Assembly (NCBI RefSeq): GCF_000247815.1
Contig: NC_021673.1
Location: forward strand, 108,457,432 to 108,521,431
DNA from: Ficedula albicollis
Taxonomy: Eukaryota; Chordata; Aves; Passeriformes; Muscicapidae
DNA: 64,000 nt
Direction: 5' to 3'
The position numbers were made by a program, and so were the translations under genes. Below the pieces are notes generated by a model, which was not told the DNA's origin, did not search any database, and saw only the letters and a list, made by a program, of their open reading frames with translations. Of this stretch, positions 1-13,434 are shown piece after piece. Every line of letters begins with the position of its first letter. Position 1 is the stretch's first letter.

Positions 1-678
1 ATAGTGAAATTTTGATGTAACCATAACCATAGCATCTACTGTAAATAAGTTGGACACATATTATTATCTGGAAAATTAAATCAGCCCTTGGAAAAGTACT
101 TCTATTAACTATGTTTACAAGTAGTGAAACTCTACAGTTAATCAGCAGACAGATGTCACAAATACACTTTTGAATATTCAGACTTACTATCCACACTTTC
201 TCAATTAACTTTTACATTCATAAATTTCTATTACAAACTAATAGAAGAAGAGCTGCAGTCAAAAAGTAAAAATGCTGTAAGTTCAAAGCCCAGGATCATA
301 GCACTGTAATAATTCTTTGGAAGTGAAGAGAGGAGAAAACCCCAAATATTCTGATTTAAGAAAACAACTAGATACAGACAATGAAGTCCAGTTTCCTGTG
401 GCTTTGTGTCTTGTGGTTGAATTATCTTGTGTCTAATAAGATGCAAACTCTGATTGAAACTTTTCCTGAGGTTGAGGCACCCATTGGCTCCTTTTCTCTC
501 CCATGGAGATTTTTTGATGTCCAGTAATAATGTTTGGCTCATAATGAAGTCTTTCCCTCTGCAGAAAAATAAGTCAGACCCCTCAACTCTGCTCAGCTAC
601 TAATTTTCACTTAACAAAGAAGAAATTATTTCTTTCCTACATCAAATAAACAGAAATTAGTCAGCAAATTCAAGGATT
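1..678. other. Intergenic, nothing recognised
   Basis: AT-rich sequence upstream of the first CR1 fragment. Both strands hold only short open frames without recognisable protein similarity, and I see no RNA gene or repeat family here. Confidence 0.5.
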
Positions 679-925
679 GTGCCAGGAGAGGTTCAGATTA
701 GATATCAGGAAAAAAATTTCTCTGCAAGAGCAGCTAGGCATTGGAATATGCTGTCCAGGAAGGTGGCAGAGTCATCAGCTCCAGAAGTATTCAAGAGGCA
801 TCTGGATGTGGCCCCTGGGGATACAGTTTAGGGCTGATTATAGTGGCACCACCTTGATGGTTGGACTAGATGAACTTGAGGATCTCTTCCAACCTTGACA
901 ATTCTCTGATTCTGTGAGATTCAAA
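679..925 (+). mobile_element. CR1 LINE 3' end, 5'-truncated
   Basis: This stretch reads as the 3' untranslated end of a chicken-repeat-1 retrotransposon. It has the 'agaggttcagattagatat' block, the 'cattggaatatgctgtcca' block, the hallmark 'ggttggactagatga' near 858-875, a CTTCCAACC-type segment, and the terminal ATTCTCTG/ATTCTGTG octamers at 900-918. CR1 elements end in such short 8-bp repeats rather than poly-A. The copy is heavily 5'-truncated and diverged, and it carries no coding capacity. The exact left edge is approximate. Confidence 0.9.
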
Positions 926-3125
926 AGTTACAGAGGCCTAAAAGGCAGGCACCTGAGCAGCATTGACAATTAATATGTACATCTTTATGAAGCAGATTAA
1001 AAGTTAAGGTAATTTGGGTGCACTTGCTTTTGTCTCAGATCAAGTTTTCTCTCTCTAAATACCAAGTTTTTCCTCATATGCCAATTTTATAGAAACAAAG
1101 TGTGTGTTCTTTTTGTCAGTAAGAAAAACTATAGTAATAGTGGGGGAAAGGAATCCAGCAGAGGTACATCAAGAGAGGAGAGTAAAAGATCTGTGAAACT
1201 GCTACTCAGTACAGGTAATTCTGGTAATGAGGCTAAGAAAACATTTCTTAGAACATATTCTGATGTGCTTTAATGTCATCAAAAATCAGGGCTCAAATAA
1301 GTAAATCTTAGTTCTACACTCTTCAGGAGCTCTTTTGTGCTTAAAGTAAACTCTGTTTAAGTGGAGAACAAGGTTTCTAGGGCAATGCCAAAAAGGATAA
1401 AGGAGGACATATCTTCTGCTTCAGCCTTTCCTTATCTCTGTATTCAAATCATCACTTTGGCGCTTTTGACTTGGGAAAAAAGTCTCCTTGCTCAGCTTTT
1501 GCTGAAAATGCAGTTACATCCTTTATTGAGAAGTGCATGCAGAAGGATGAATGGCTATATTCAATTCTGAAAGTGCTTTAATAAAACATCTCTACAGCAG
1601 GGATAAAGGCTGTACAGCCAAAGCTCGCCAGCAGCTCCTCTGTTATTGCAAGGCAGCAGTGGCACTGCCCCTCCTGCTCTCCTCTGTGCCAGATCACCCA
1701 GAGGCTAAATATCAATTTACTGTTAAGTGTGGATGAGGCCTCAAAGACCTTCCATGACAAGTCAGAGCAACACCAGGGCTCTTTTGCCTACTCAAAAAAT
1801 AATTTAGTGTATGCTTTTAAGACTAAAGTCATCTGACGAATTTAAAGATGTATTTCATCTGGTGAGACAAATTTTACAACAGGGAAGTATTAGCAAACTT
1901 GTAAGAATATCTCTTTGTCACAAAAATTTCCACTCTTGTCAAAATTTAACAGATTTTGGCTAAGTTCCCCCAGAAAAAGCACCAGAGGTCATGTATATAG
2001 CAACTATGGTTTACCTCAGCCAGTAAAACCAACTATTCTTTGCATCCCTCTCTTCACTTTTTTGTAGGGAGAAAATTTCTTCTGGGATTGTTCACTCATG
2101 GCATCTAGCTAGGTTCTAGGGATCTATTTGAAAGTTCTTTATATGAATCCTCAAGTCAGAATTAGCTTACACAAGGATGCAGAAGTAACCCACCAGATAC
2201 AAAAAGCTTTAGTCATCAGCTCAACTCTGTTGACAACACTTTTCCATCCAGCTTTCTTTGAGAAGAAGGAATCAGATGAGTTAAGGCACAAGTTGGAGGT
2301 GAGTCTGCCACAAGTTTGAGAGCCAGGATCCCAAAGTTGTACTCTGTTCCTGAGTATGAGAAGCATACAGAGGAGTATACATTTAGGCATACAAGTCTTC
2401 TCTCTGATGAATCTCAGGTGCCACTTGGGTCTCCATTCAGGAACCTCTAAAACACATCTGGTATTTGATCCTTCCTGAGGCAACAATATCTGGTATCTTC
2501 AGTAGGGAAGACCAAATGGGATGTTCTAAATACCATCTACTTAAACCTACTTGGCCTCAGTGGCCCAGAAAGGCATGGATAAAATTTAAACCCTTCACAT
2601 GCTTTTTGGGGTTTTGAAACCAGTTATTGGAAATGAGCACCTGAAGGACTGTGCTTTTCATGTACTGTCTGCAAAGAACCAGCAAATACCAGTGACAACC
2701 TCCATAGTGTTTGATGGCTCTCATCTGACTGGAAGCCACTTCTGGACTACCTAAACCATGAGAGGAATCAGCCAGCACAGATTTTCCATGTAATTTACCC
2801 AAGATTTTAATTACCAGCCAAACCAAACAGCAGAGGATTCAGGAAACACACAATCCACTTGGGAATTCACCACCTGCCTGGTTCAAAAAGCTCACACAAA
2901 ACCACATTGTTTTATAGGTTTCGAAAAGAGAACAAGGATGAAAAATAGTAAGCATTTGATTGTTTTTCTTCCAGAAAATCTCTTTTTCCAGAAAATTTCT
3001 CTTATAGCTGGATTTTAACAGAACTACTACAGCAAACTGAAACTTTTCAGTTGCCCAGACTGTAACTTTGGTTCCATCCTCTGCATTTTCCCAGAGATAA
3101 GACTGATAGAATCTTGATTTTTTTA
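926..3125. other. Intergenic, nothing recognised
   Basis: About 2.2 kb without a supported gene. Short open frames on both strands have no recognisable domain and no codon bias I can see. Confidence 0.5.
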
Positions 3126-4217
3126 TTTTTTTCTGAGAATAAAGCCCATACTGTGCAATTAAGGACTCTGTGGGGAAAACAACCCATGTAAATGTCATGA
3201 ACATGGAAGAGACAATGTAACAGAGACAACTTATTTCTGATATTTTGTTACTTTGTAGTGCTTGACTTGCAAGTCGAATAATGTAGGTTTTACATGCAAT
3301 TCCATTAAAGGGAAAAAATGAGGGACAGAGTACTGGAAAACTTCATGAATAGTCATCAGGTCCCAAAAGCTTAGATTCACAGCACAGTCTATGATTGTCC
3401 TAATCTGCTCGAGCATTTGGTGACACAGTAGAAGACTATTGTCTATGCCCAGCCACGGGAGGGAGATGAGACAAAACTTTAATGAGTATATTTCAAAGCT
3501 ATTTGTTAGACAGCAAATGAAAGATGAAAGTTGGGAAAGCACAGTTCAATCACAGAAGAAAAATGTATTTTCTTTTTGGAAAACTCTGCTGTTCTTGTTC
3601 TCCCTGGCTTCTCTCTCCATCCCCACATCTGTTCCCACTTACTCTGCGCCCATTTTCTCACTGGGAAGGATTTTTTTTTTTCTGAGAATAAAGCCCATAC
3701 TGTGCAATTAAGGACTCTGTGGGGAAAACAACCCATGTAAATGTCATGAACATGGAAGAGACAATGCAACAGAGACAACTTATTTCTGATATTTTGTTAC
3801 TTTGTAGTGCTTGACTTGCAAGTCGAATAATGTAGGTTTTACATGCAATTCCATTAAAGGGAAAAAATGAGGGACAGAGTACTGGAAAACTTCATGAATA
3901 GTCATCAGGTCCCAAAAGCTTAGATTCACAGCACAGTCTATGATTGTCCTAATCTGCTCGAGCATTTGGTGACACAGTAGAAGACTATTGTCTATGCCCA
4001 GCCACGGGAGGGAGATGAGACAAAACTTTAATGAGTATATTTCAAAGCTATTTGTTAGACAGCAAATGAAAGATGAAAGTTGGGAAAGCACAGTTCAATC
4101 ACAGAAGAAAAATGTATTTTCTTTTTGGAAAACTCTGCTGTTCTTGTTCTCCCTGGCTTCTCTCTCCATCCCCACATCTGTTCCCACTTACTCTGCGCCC
4201 ATTTTCTCACTGGGAAG
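3126..4217. repeat. Direct tandem duplication, period 549 bp
   Basis: The block at about 3126-3668 is repeated at about 3675-4217. Every matching landmark is offset by exactly 549 bases. The copies differ by one substitution that I can see (t at 3218, c at 3767) and by the length of the T run at their left end (7 T at 3126-3132, 11 T at 3671-3681). Near identity means either a very recent duplication or, more likely given the other defects in this window, an assembly overlap that was not collapsed. The paired open frames of 103 codons on the minus strand are copies of one another and show no protein family, so I do not call them genes. Confidence 0.95.
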
Positions 4218-5211
4218 CATCAGACAATCTTTACTGCAGGCACAAATATCCTTTCCAAGTGTCTTCGAGGGAATACATTCTTAGTCATGCTTCTACTCTA
4301 CTGGGTGTCCTTACTTTACATGCAAGTCTGGGTCCACATGTGTCCCAGGCTTCGAGTCAGCAAAATACTTATGCAGGGATCTCACAGTACAGAAGTGTTT
4401 AACCCCCCAAATGCCTAACATGCATTTAGTTTTGAGAATTCGTTCCACTGAAGCTGGCAGAAGTGCTGTATTTGTCACTGTCTTCTCCTAAACAGGGGCT
4501 TGAGACTTGCATATTGCACTTATTTGTGATGCTGACAGCCAAAAATGCATATTAATTACATAGCAAATGTAACATTTCTGTTTTTTAAAAAAAAAAAGTA
4601 AATTGGCAAAGAAGACTATTATTTCCCTCACACTTTCTCCAGATGAGTTAATAATTTCGCCCTTATTTTGTTACACATTCAAAACTCAGAGCAAGACTTT
4701 ACTTGTCTGACTGGTGACACTGATGTGAATTCTCTTGTGTCCCTTGTGTGTCTCCCAGGAAGAACCAGTGAGTCCTTGGGGTCCTCCTTCTCACTCCTTC
4801 AATGACTTTCCCAGGGAAGACTCCCTACCCTCAGCCCTCTAGGTGGCTCAGGTGCCCTTTACACACAAAGCAGACCACAAACACCTTGATGAAGGGGGGA
4901 AAGATGCCCAAAAACACAACACCACCCTTATTTGCCTATTGCTTGTGGATAAATGATTATGATCCATGGGAGGAATAGAGAACTGGCACGGGTAGGGAAA
5001 CAACATCATAAGGCCAACAGGTTGCTATGCAAAATAATTACTTAATAGGCAATGCCTGTAAGCATCTGTTGTATTAAATAATTGCAATTAACCTGTTTCA
5101 ACTGTGAGAAAGATTTTCATTCAGTTAGAAATGCAACTGCTCAGCATGCAGTGAAGCCACAATGCAGAAAATCATTGCTCAGAAAATCATAGCTCTGCAA
5201 GAAAAGGACAT
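4218..5211. other. Intergenic, nothing recognised
   Basis: Single-copy looking AT-rich sequence between the 549-bp duplication and the first poly-G block. I see no gene, RNA or named repeat. Confidence 0.5.
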
Positions 5212-5720
<509 letters not shown>

Positions 5721-6075
5721 AGGCTGGAAGACTGTGTAAAACAGGCAGCTGTGGAGAGATGAGTAAGTCCCATCCATTCAGAGATAAAACAACTTTTTTT
5801 TTTTTTTAACATTGGATAGTCTAATGTGGAAACTGCCAATTCTTCTCCTCTCACTACTTCTTTGATGTTCATTTGCTTTAAAATTTTTCTCCATGATGAA
5901 CAACAGAGATTGCCAGCAAGAATTTGCAAGCTCAGCAGCAAAACAGAAGGAACTGAAGACTTGCTGCTCCAAATGAATCCTTGAAAATGACTATCTACAA
6001 TCATTCTCTTCTGTTTGCCTCACTTAGTGAGCTATGAGATAAAGGGAAGGAAACAAAGTATAATGGCAATAGCTA

Positions 6076-6103
6076 TAATAGTAATAATAATAATAACAAC
6101 AAC
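6076..6103. repeat. TAA/CAA microsatellite
   Basis: A run of imperfect (TAA)n passes into (CAA)n. It is a simple repeat and probably length-variable. Confidence 0.85.
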
Positions 6104-7273
6104 CCATTACTGTTTGTAAAACCTCTGTTGGAGGCATGTAAGTATGCAAAGTATCACTCTGAAAGGGATACTGAAGAAGGCATATTTATTTCCTCACAGG
6201 CTGCCTCTTTTTACTAATACATTTTGGGTTTTGATAGCATCACTGATTTTTAGCAAATTTCAGTGCCATAAAAAGTACCACCATAACAGTGAAAAGTGGA
6301 CCTAAAGCAGTAGACAGTCCCTGAGGGTGGGACGCTTTGGGAGGAGTGCAAGAACAGAGTCAGACTATTGGAAGATGGCAATGCTTCCTCCAGACATACT
6401 CCCCATCACAAACCATCGCCTGTGTTGCATATGATGAACACAGAGAGCATAACTTGCTCCTTCAGAAACCAGCTATTCTGGGGGCTCCCCTTGCCTGAGA
6501 TGTCACTTGTCCGAAGCAGGAGGCTGGGTGGCGGCACTAGGTGGCACTGGAAGCCCTGCGGTTGAGGCAATTTTAGTGTTATTTTGGGCTTTAGGCGCCA
6601 TCTGGCGTTACTGTCGGCTTTTTCTTAAAAAGTCTGGTTATGAGACCCTGCCTGGCAACCTCCACTTCTCATGATTTACAATAACTAGATATTAAAATAC
6701 TGTACCATCGAGTTTTGCTGAATGGATTAGTATTTCCCCTCCTTTCTTGTAATACTTTTGGAAAGGAGTTCAATATGCAATGCACTTATCAATTCTGATT
6801 TTTAGCCAAAAACATTCAATCACAGAAGTTTTGGCTTAAAGGCATGAATGTGCTGCCAGATGCATTTCTGATTCTGGATACAAGAGCGTTTCAATGCCCT
6901 TTCCTTCACAGCTCCTTGGCTTCTCCACCTTTAGGCTTCCTCTTGAAAACTCAATCAAACAGGTAAGACAAATCAGAGAGACTGCCATGGGAGGCAAGAG
7001 CCCAAAGATCAAACGAACAAAATCCCACATCCATTCTTCCAACTTCCATCCACCCTGCCCACCTCACAAAAAGAAACACCAAATCAAAACAATAACAAAG
7101 GACTAGTCCTTCACAAAAATCCCCAAAGCCTGGAATGTATCTAATCGTCAGTCAAGATGCTGCACACCAATGCCAACCACCTAGTAAGGCTTTTCTTCCA
7201 TTCAAGTTTGTTGCAAATCTTCTCATTCCTGGCTCCATTCTTCACTTGTTTGGCCTGAAATGCTTTAGTAACG

Positions 7274-7318
7274 AATAACAACTTATTTTATACCCAAATA
7301 ACAACTTATTTTATGCCC
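7274..7318. repeat. Two-copy 23-bp tandem repeat
   Basis: Copies at 7274-7295 and 7297-7318 share 'aataacaacttattttat' and differ at one base (taccc versus tgccc). Confidence 0.9.
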
Positions 7319-7360
7319 CTAGAATATTTCTTCTGAATAGAGTGTATTATTTGTGTATGT

Positions 7361-7448
7361 AAAACTCTAGATCCTGCTCTGCCATTTCCTGGACAACATA
7401 CAACAAAACTCTAGATCCTGCTTTGCCATTTCCTGGACAACATACAAC
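7361..7448. repeat. Two-copy 44-bp tandem repeat
   Basis: Copies at 7361-7404 and 7405-7448 are head-to-tail and begin 'aaaactctagatcctgct'. They differ by one substitution near 7379/7423. The low divergence suggests a young duplication. Confidence 0.95.
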
Positions 7449-8338
7449 CTATGCTGAAGGCAGTGTGCAACAGGTACATATTGAGCTTCCCAAAAGTAGG
7501 CATCTGTTTCACATTTTGAAAGACTCTTGCACTACTGTAAAGACTGGGAGGGCAGGGGAAGGCTTCTTCCCTGTCCTGCTCATGTTGAGGTTAACAGAAA
7601 AAGTTCCATTCCACTTCTTTAGGAGCATACAGTGGATTTTATCTTTTGCTACTACCTTGTAAATTGATGCTGTAAGAAGAAATTGCCGACAGTGGGACAA
7701 GGAGAAAAAAACAGCTCTGGCTCTAGCAGCTGGTGGGTGACTGATGCTGGGGTGGCAGCTGACTAAACCACTCCAGACCCCGTCTACAGACAGGGCAGAG
7801 GACTCCACTGACTCCACCTTGAAAGGCAGAAGGGCTAACTTGCTCTTCTTGGGATTACCAACACTGGCACACTAAAGCCAAAACTCAGATTACCTTTGTA
7901 TTACTTGCCAACAACTCATTTACCCTGTTATTATCCAACATCCCATCACCTGGAGGCAAGGATGGAGGGGGGTGGCTGGTAAACACCAGGGCATAGGATG
8001 GGCACTTCTGCAAACTGCCAGACCAAGCAGGTTAGCCAGGGGAATTCAGAAAGGAGCATGAAACAGTTGACCTACCTAAAAATGAATCCTCTCACAGACA
8101 TAATGAAGGCAGAATTTGCATTAGAAATTCATACAGCTGTTTGGAGAGGGGAATGTTGCCCTCAGGGATAAATCCACTCCCTAACACCCAGCCTTAGCGT
8201 CTCCCTCATGCCTGGCCAAGGTCCTCCCCCTCATGAGGAAGAATCCTGCCCCTGAGGCACCTAAGCAACAGTGGAGCAATCCTGAGGAGGCTGCTTTATT
8301 AAATTAAATGTCCTCGTGGGAGGATGCAATTCATGGGG

Positions 8339-8390
8339 TTTTTTCCTTTTTTTTTTTTCTTTTTTTCTTTTTTTCTTTTTTTTCCCCCTC
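8339..8390. repeat. Pyrimidine tract, T-rich with spaced C
   Basis: Long T-rich tract broken by single C residues at roughly 6- to 8-base spacing. Low-complexity sequence; no flanking retroelement body is visible. Confidence 0.85.
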
Positions 8391-11300
8391 AAATGAAGTT
8401 CTCTTCTCAGAGAAGAGAGTTTCATTTGGAAAAATGAATTCTGTGTGGCATGACTCAAACTGAACTTTGTCGCTTTGTTCCTTTTTCAAAGTCAAGTTGC
8501 ATAAAAAGTAACACATTTCCAAAATCGGATTGTCTCCTCCTTCAGATCTGGTTACTTACTCCAAGTTCATCATTAGGATAGTGAAATGTGGAACCATGCT
8601 TTTAGCAGGACTCTCCAGTGAAAACAATGAGTGTTCTGCCTAAATTAATGACACAACATGTCCTGTAGAAAAGAACTAAAAGATAAACCAAGTTAATTTC
8701 ATTTAAGCTAAATGTGGGAGCTTTGCTTTGAAGTAAGAACATAGCAATTTGGTCTTGTTGTAAAAGAAATTAATTTAAGAAACATATCCTAAATAATCAA
8801 GACAGGCAAGCATTTTGTATGTAAGTAACCATGACTACATCCCTGAAATACAAATTTGGATTTTTTTGCAGCTTTAATATCAGGCTTTCCATACAACATA
8901 TTCAGCATATACTCTCAAATTCAATATTCCTCTTTACTTTTTATAATTAGTTGGGGTTTTTTTCACTTTAGTTAGTGTAACTCCTTAACAACACTCTCCT
9001 TTTGCCTGTTTCGTACTATTCTGCTCATGCTAGACCACAAAAATAAAACTATTCTGTAGAAGAAGCTTAGGAGATCTGTACTTCTGTAAAGTATGTGCTT
9101 TACTTGGTATATCTGCACCACAAATAAACAAAAGCAGGAGGTCACATCACTGTGCCCCTGTGTGGCTCCAGTAACAGGACTTTGGACACACAGGTGTGGG
9201 CACCACAATGATCACTTTTTGACTGCATTTCAAGCTTGTGTCCCAGCACATGTTTGAGCTCAAACTTGTTTCATGCCCAAATAATTTCAGTATTAACACC
9301 CAAAACAGAGTTTCAAGCAGAGATTCGGAGTCATACTATTCTTTAGTCCAGATTCAAACATACTAACATTGCAGCAAAATTACACAAGGCAGACAAGGCA
9401 GTGTAGGCGTCTTCTAAAAAGGCTGTTATCTGCAGCAAGGAGAGGTAGGCTGCTGAACTGTACTTCAGGGCCAGAACTCGGACACACAGATGAGAAAGTG
9501 CATTTTGTTTCATGCAGCTTTCTGTCTTGTGCTCTACCCAAAAGGAGATGCAGCCTATGTGGCCCAAAATTTCCTTATTCTGCTAAGAAAAAATGTAATT
9601 TATTAAGTAAGTTCTATTTTAACCTAATGGCCACCTCTACCTCTGCAAGACAGTCCCCATGCTGAGATTCTTTTCACAGGACAGAAAAGACAGTCAGGCT
9701 GTCAGAAGGGCATTTCAGCCTGCCTTTGTTCATTATATCTTTTCAGCTCTTGAAAGTGCTGAGCAAAGTGATAACACCTGTTTTGAGAAGAGAGAGTGCA
9801 TCAAAAACAGACAGTGTGAACTTCTCTTCCTACTGGTCTGTTCTCATTACCTGTGTTCTAACATCTTGTATTTATATTGTTTGGACATTTTACTCTTACC
9901 TGGGGGCTTGTGTTGTTTTCATCTAATATCTTCAAGACTTTCTGTACAGAACAACTTCACATAGAGCAACTTCACCCAGCTGACAGACAGGGTCTACAAA
10001 TAAAATTTTCACTGCACTGTAGACTGGAAGAATGAAAGGAGGTCACACCTCACCTACCCATGCTGTACAAAGCTCTTATTCATGTAGGTATGGTCACTGA
10101 TGAAGAGTGGCCTTTAAATAACTTGTTGAGAAGAAAATTAGTATCAGAAAAGTAAACGAAACAAAATTACAAATTTCTTGACTCTTCAGCTTTGCTGAGA
10201 CCCACAACCTCTTTCTCATGCCCTCTTCCAAACATAAAAGGCACCTAAACATTCCTTGTCATGCAAAAATTCTCGTTTGTGTGAGACTCCAGTGACTTGT
10301 CTCACTGGCCTTTTAGGGCATAAATAGCTCTTCTAAAAAGAAGAAAAGGTCAGATTCGTTAAAGACTTCACTCTACTCATGACTACCAGGCTATTGCAAT
10401 GTAATGACTCCAGGAGATAGGTCTACAGTCCTAGTGTTAAGGAATGCGATTTGAGCCGTTGCCGGTACAGACATGTCACTGATGCTACTAAAACAAAACT
10501 TGAGCTAAAATTTGTTTCAAGTCTTTACTTGCTTGCAATGGAAAGTTTGCTGGCAGCTGTTGTCATCATTAGCCTTGTGGCGATGTTTTTTTCTGAAGTG
10601 TCTTGTGTCTTATTGAAGCTTAACGCTTGTTAAGTTGGGAGGGGACTTTGGGTGATCTGCCAGCAGCAGACAATAAAGTGTTCTTTTCTCCTGTTGTAAC
10701 AGAGTCGTAAGTTTTGGTTTATGGATAATGGCAGCTACACACGGTAAATTAAAACACACACAAAAAAGACGAAAACATGAGGGTTTTTCTCTAAGTAGTC
10801 TATTTAGCCTATTACACGCTCCCCTCGGGTTTTAAATACAACCATAAAAACACTCTAATTTTTCACCATTAACTATTTTCTTTTCTTACTAAGCTAAGAG
10901 CAGGCAATTTATAGCAATGTCCCTCTCCAGGGACCCCAGCTTTACAAGTTTTGAGCAGCATCACTATCAACTCTCTTTGTTGCAGGTCCCTAGACATGCA
11001 GGGAAAGGTGTGATCTGGAGAAAACCCCTGGAAAGGAGCTGAAATTCATCATCTGCTAGTGCACTGCCCTCTGGTTTTGTCTTCTCACTATGGATTGCTG
11101 GGATGGATGGTGGTCTAGCTTTTAAATATGGGTCAACTACATAATCTTTAAACTGTCACAGGGTTATATCTCAAAGCATGCCAGGAAGCCCAGGAAAGAA
11201 CCACTGAAGGAAACTGCGCAGCCCAAAGTAGTACATTGGTTCTATGCAGTGAAGAAGCCTCATATATGGCTTAGGGAGGTCTGTCAGGGCCATGGGACCC

Positions 11301-12691
11301 ACTGCAGGACATCTGGTAATTCGTTGGTAAAAAACACCAAATGCACCAGAACCACTTCACTTCACCAGCTTCTGTGCAGAGGCCCTGTAATATGTCCTGC
11401 AAGCAGATGGGGAGGTACTATATCACTACAGAAACACACAGCAGCCTCAGACTGTTAGGTTCAAGTTTAGGTTCATTATTCTAAAACAGGTCCAGTGAAA
11501 GCTAATCAGATTAAGATAATTAAAAAGCAACCAGGCACCTTCAGCAGAAAAAAACTAGACCAGAAGTCCAAGCAAGGAGCAGCATGTTTTTGCTGCTTTG
11601 CCCATTGGTTGTGGTTTTCCTTGTTTGCTCAAGTTACTAGAGTCCTTGAAATTACATGGAGCAAGCACAGCCAGGTACTGGCATTGTTTTATCAATATGA
11701 TGAAACTAAACTGTAAAGAAATCTCTAAGGTTTGTGTGATTTAATACAGAGCTCTGTGGGTAGGTCCTGGGCAGGAGACATAGGTTACGTGGAGAATTCA
11801 ATTCCTTACAGTAACTCCAGCTCCTCAGAGCAACCTTGGACTCGTCACTCCAACTCTCTGTGTTTTTTCTCCTCCTTCACATTGCAGTCACAATGATGAT
11901 GCACTGCTGCCTTACCCTTTCCTGCCTCACCTCCTGGAACAGGAGCTCCTCAGGAAGCAAGTTGCTGGCAGCTGCTTTGCAGGAGCACAGCCTGGCACAG
12001 CAGGGCCACTGGCACAGACCTTCACAGCTCCACCGGCAGCAGGAGGGTGTGTGGCACTCCTTTGTCACCACAAGAGCACACACAGCAAGGTTCACTGTCT
12101 CTGCCACAGAAAGACAGCAGGCAATAACCACTCTCTGCATGCTTAAAAATTTAAGAAGGTAATTGCCATACATAACTTAAACCTTATGGGCAATTCAGGA
12201 AAGTGGAATTATTTATCTATCTTGGCACTTGGTCTTGATTCTACTGCTAGGATGTATTATAAAACATATAAACATCATGGAAGTGTTGTTCTCTTTGTCA
12301 TGCTGTGTGAAAAACTGGGGAAAATACTACTGAATAGGAAGCCAACATATTTCCTCACATATACTCTGCATTAAGTAATCATCTCTTCCAGTACAGATTT
12401 GAGGCAACAGCATTCCTGCTATTAGCTGTCTTCCAGTTATACAGAAACATGAAGTACCGAAATAAAATTCCACTTATATTACATCTGTCTTTCCTAAGTG
12501 GCCAGTGCATATACCTTGCTCAATTTATTCTGGAATCTCAGACTCAGCCAGAAGGCAGTTCAGCCTCCTCAAGGTCAGTCATCTGGCAGTCTTTTGCCAG
12601 GTTCTTCGCACTTGCATCTTTTCCTAATTTTCTTTCATGGTGTTTGTGTGTCTTTTGATCTTTCTGAATGACAAAACAAGGTAACTTAACC

Positions 12692-12711
12692 AAAAAAAAA
12701 AAAAAAAAAAA
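12692..12711. repeat. Poly-A run, 20 nt
   Basis: Pure A homopolymer. I do not see a retroposed gene or SINE body next to it, so it is listed only as low-complexity sequence. Confidence 0.9.
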
Positions 12712-13413
12712 TAGGAAAGGAACAGAAAAGCCATTTTAGCATGTGCAACAATAATCGCACTGGAATTTCTTTGGAAGGGTTGTAGTCTGATCTTGTAGAG
12801 ACAAACACCTCCGGTTGAGTCCTTTTTCTTGTTCTGACCCAAACATCTGCAAAAAACGGGCAGTTTTATCTCTTTTTTTCTCATGGGATCTAAATTTTAA
12901 AAAGATAATATTTCACACATCAGTTTTCACTTAGGTATTGAGACAGATGGCTGCCCCGATGGAAGTGCAGAGATCCCAGCTGAGCTGAGTGTCCCTCAAA
13001 GTAAAAGTAAAGTAATGGCTGCTTAAAATTAGGCAACTGCCACGTTCTCAGTGGCAAAAATTTATGAAGAGACCAGAGTAAAGAGCTGTGCCAAGAGAGA
13101 TGTTATGTCCCTTTGCTTTTGAAGTGTCCCTAAAGCACAGGTTTAGGGACCAGGGCTTTCCTCTGGTGCTAGTGCTCTGTAAGCAGCAGTAGTACATGCA
13201 TTTCAAACATCAGCCACTGCTGAAAGACAATGAACAAAGGGCATGCAAAAGCGGGGAAAGAACTCAGAGCCAAATTCTCTCAGGTCACATACCAGGTGAG
13301 ATGACACTATTTCAGGCTGTTCACTTGTCCAAACGAGGCCCTACTGCCATCTGCCCACATATTTCTGTCTTTCCGGTGTTTTTGCCACAGCAAGTCCTTC
13401 ATTCTTCTGAAAC

Positions 13414-13434
13414 AAAAAAAAAAAAAAAAAAAAA
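13414..13434. repeat. Poly-A run, 21 nt
   Basis: Pure A homopolymer with no recognised retrosequence to its left. Confidence 0.9.

Noticed and set aside
3231..4091. Two identical 103-codon minus-strand frames as a duplicated gene pair
   Set aside because: They are identical only because the DNA is duplicated at 549-bp spacing. There is no domain or start-context support.
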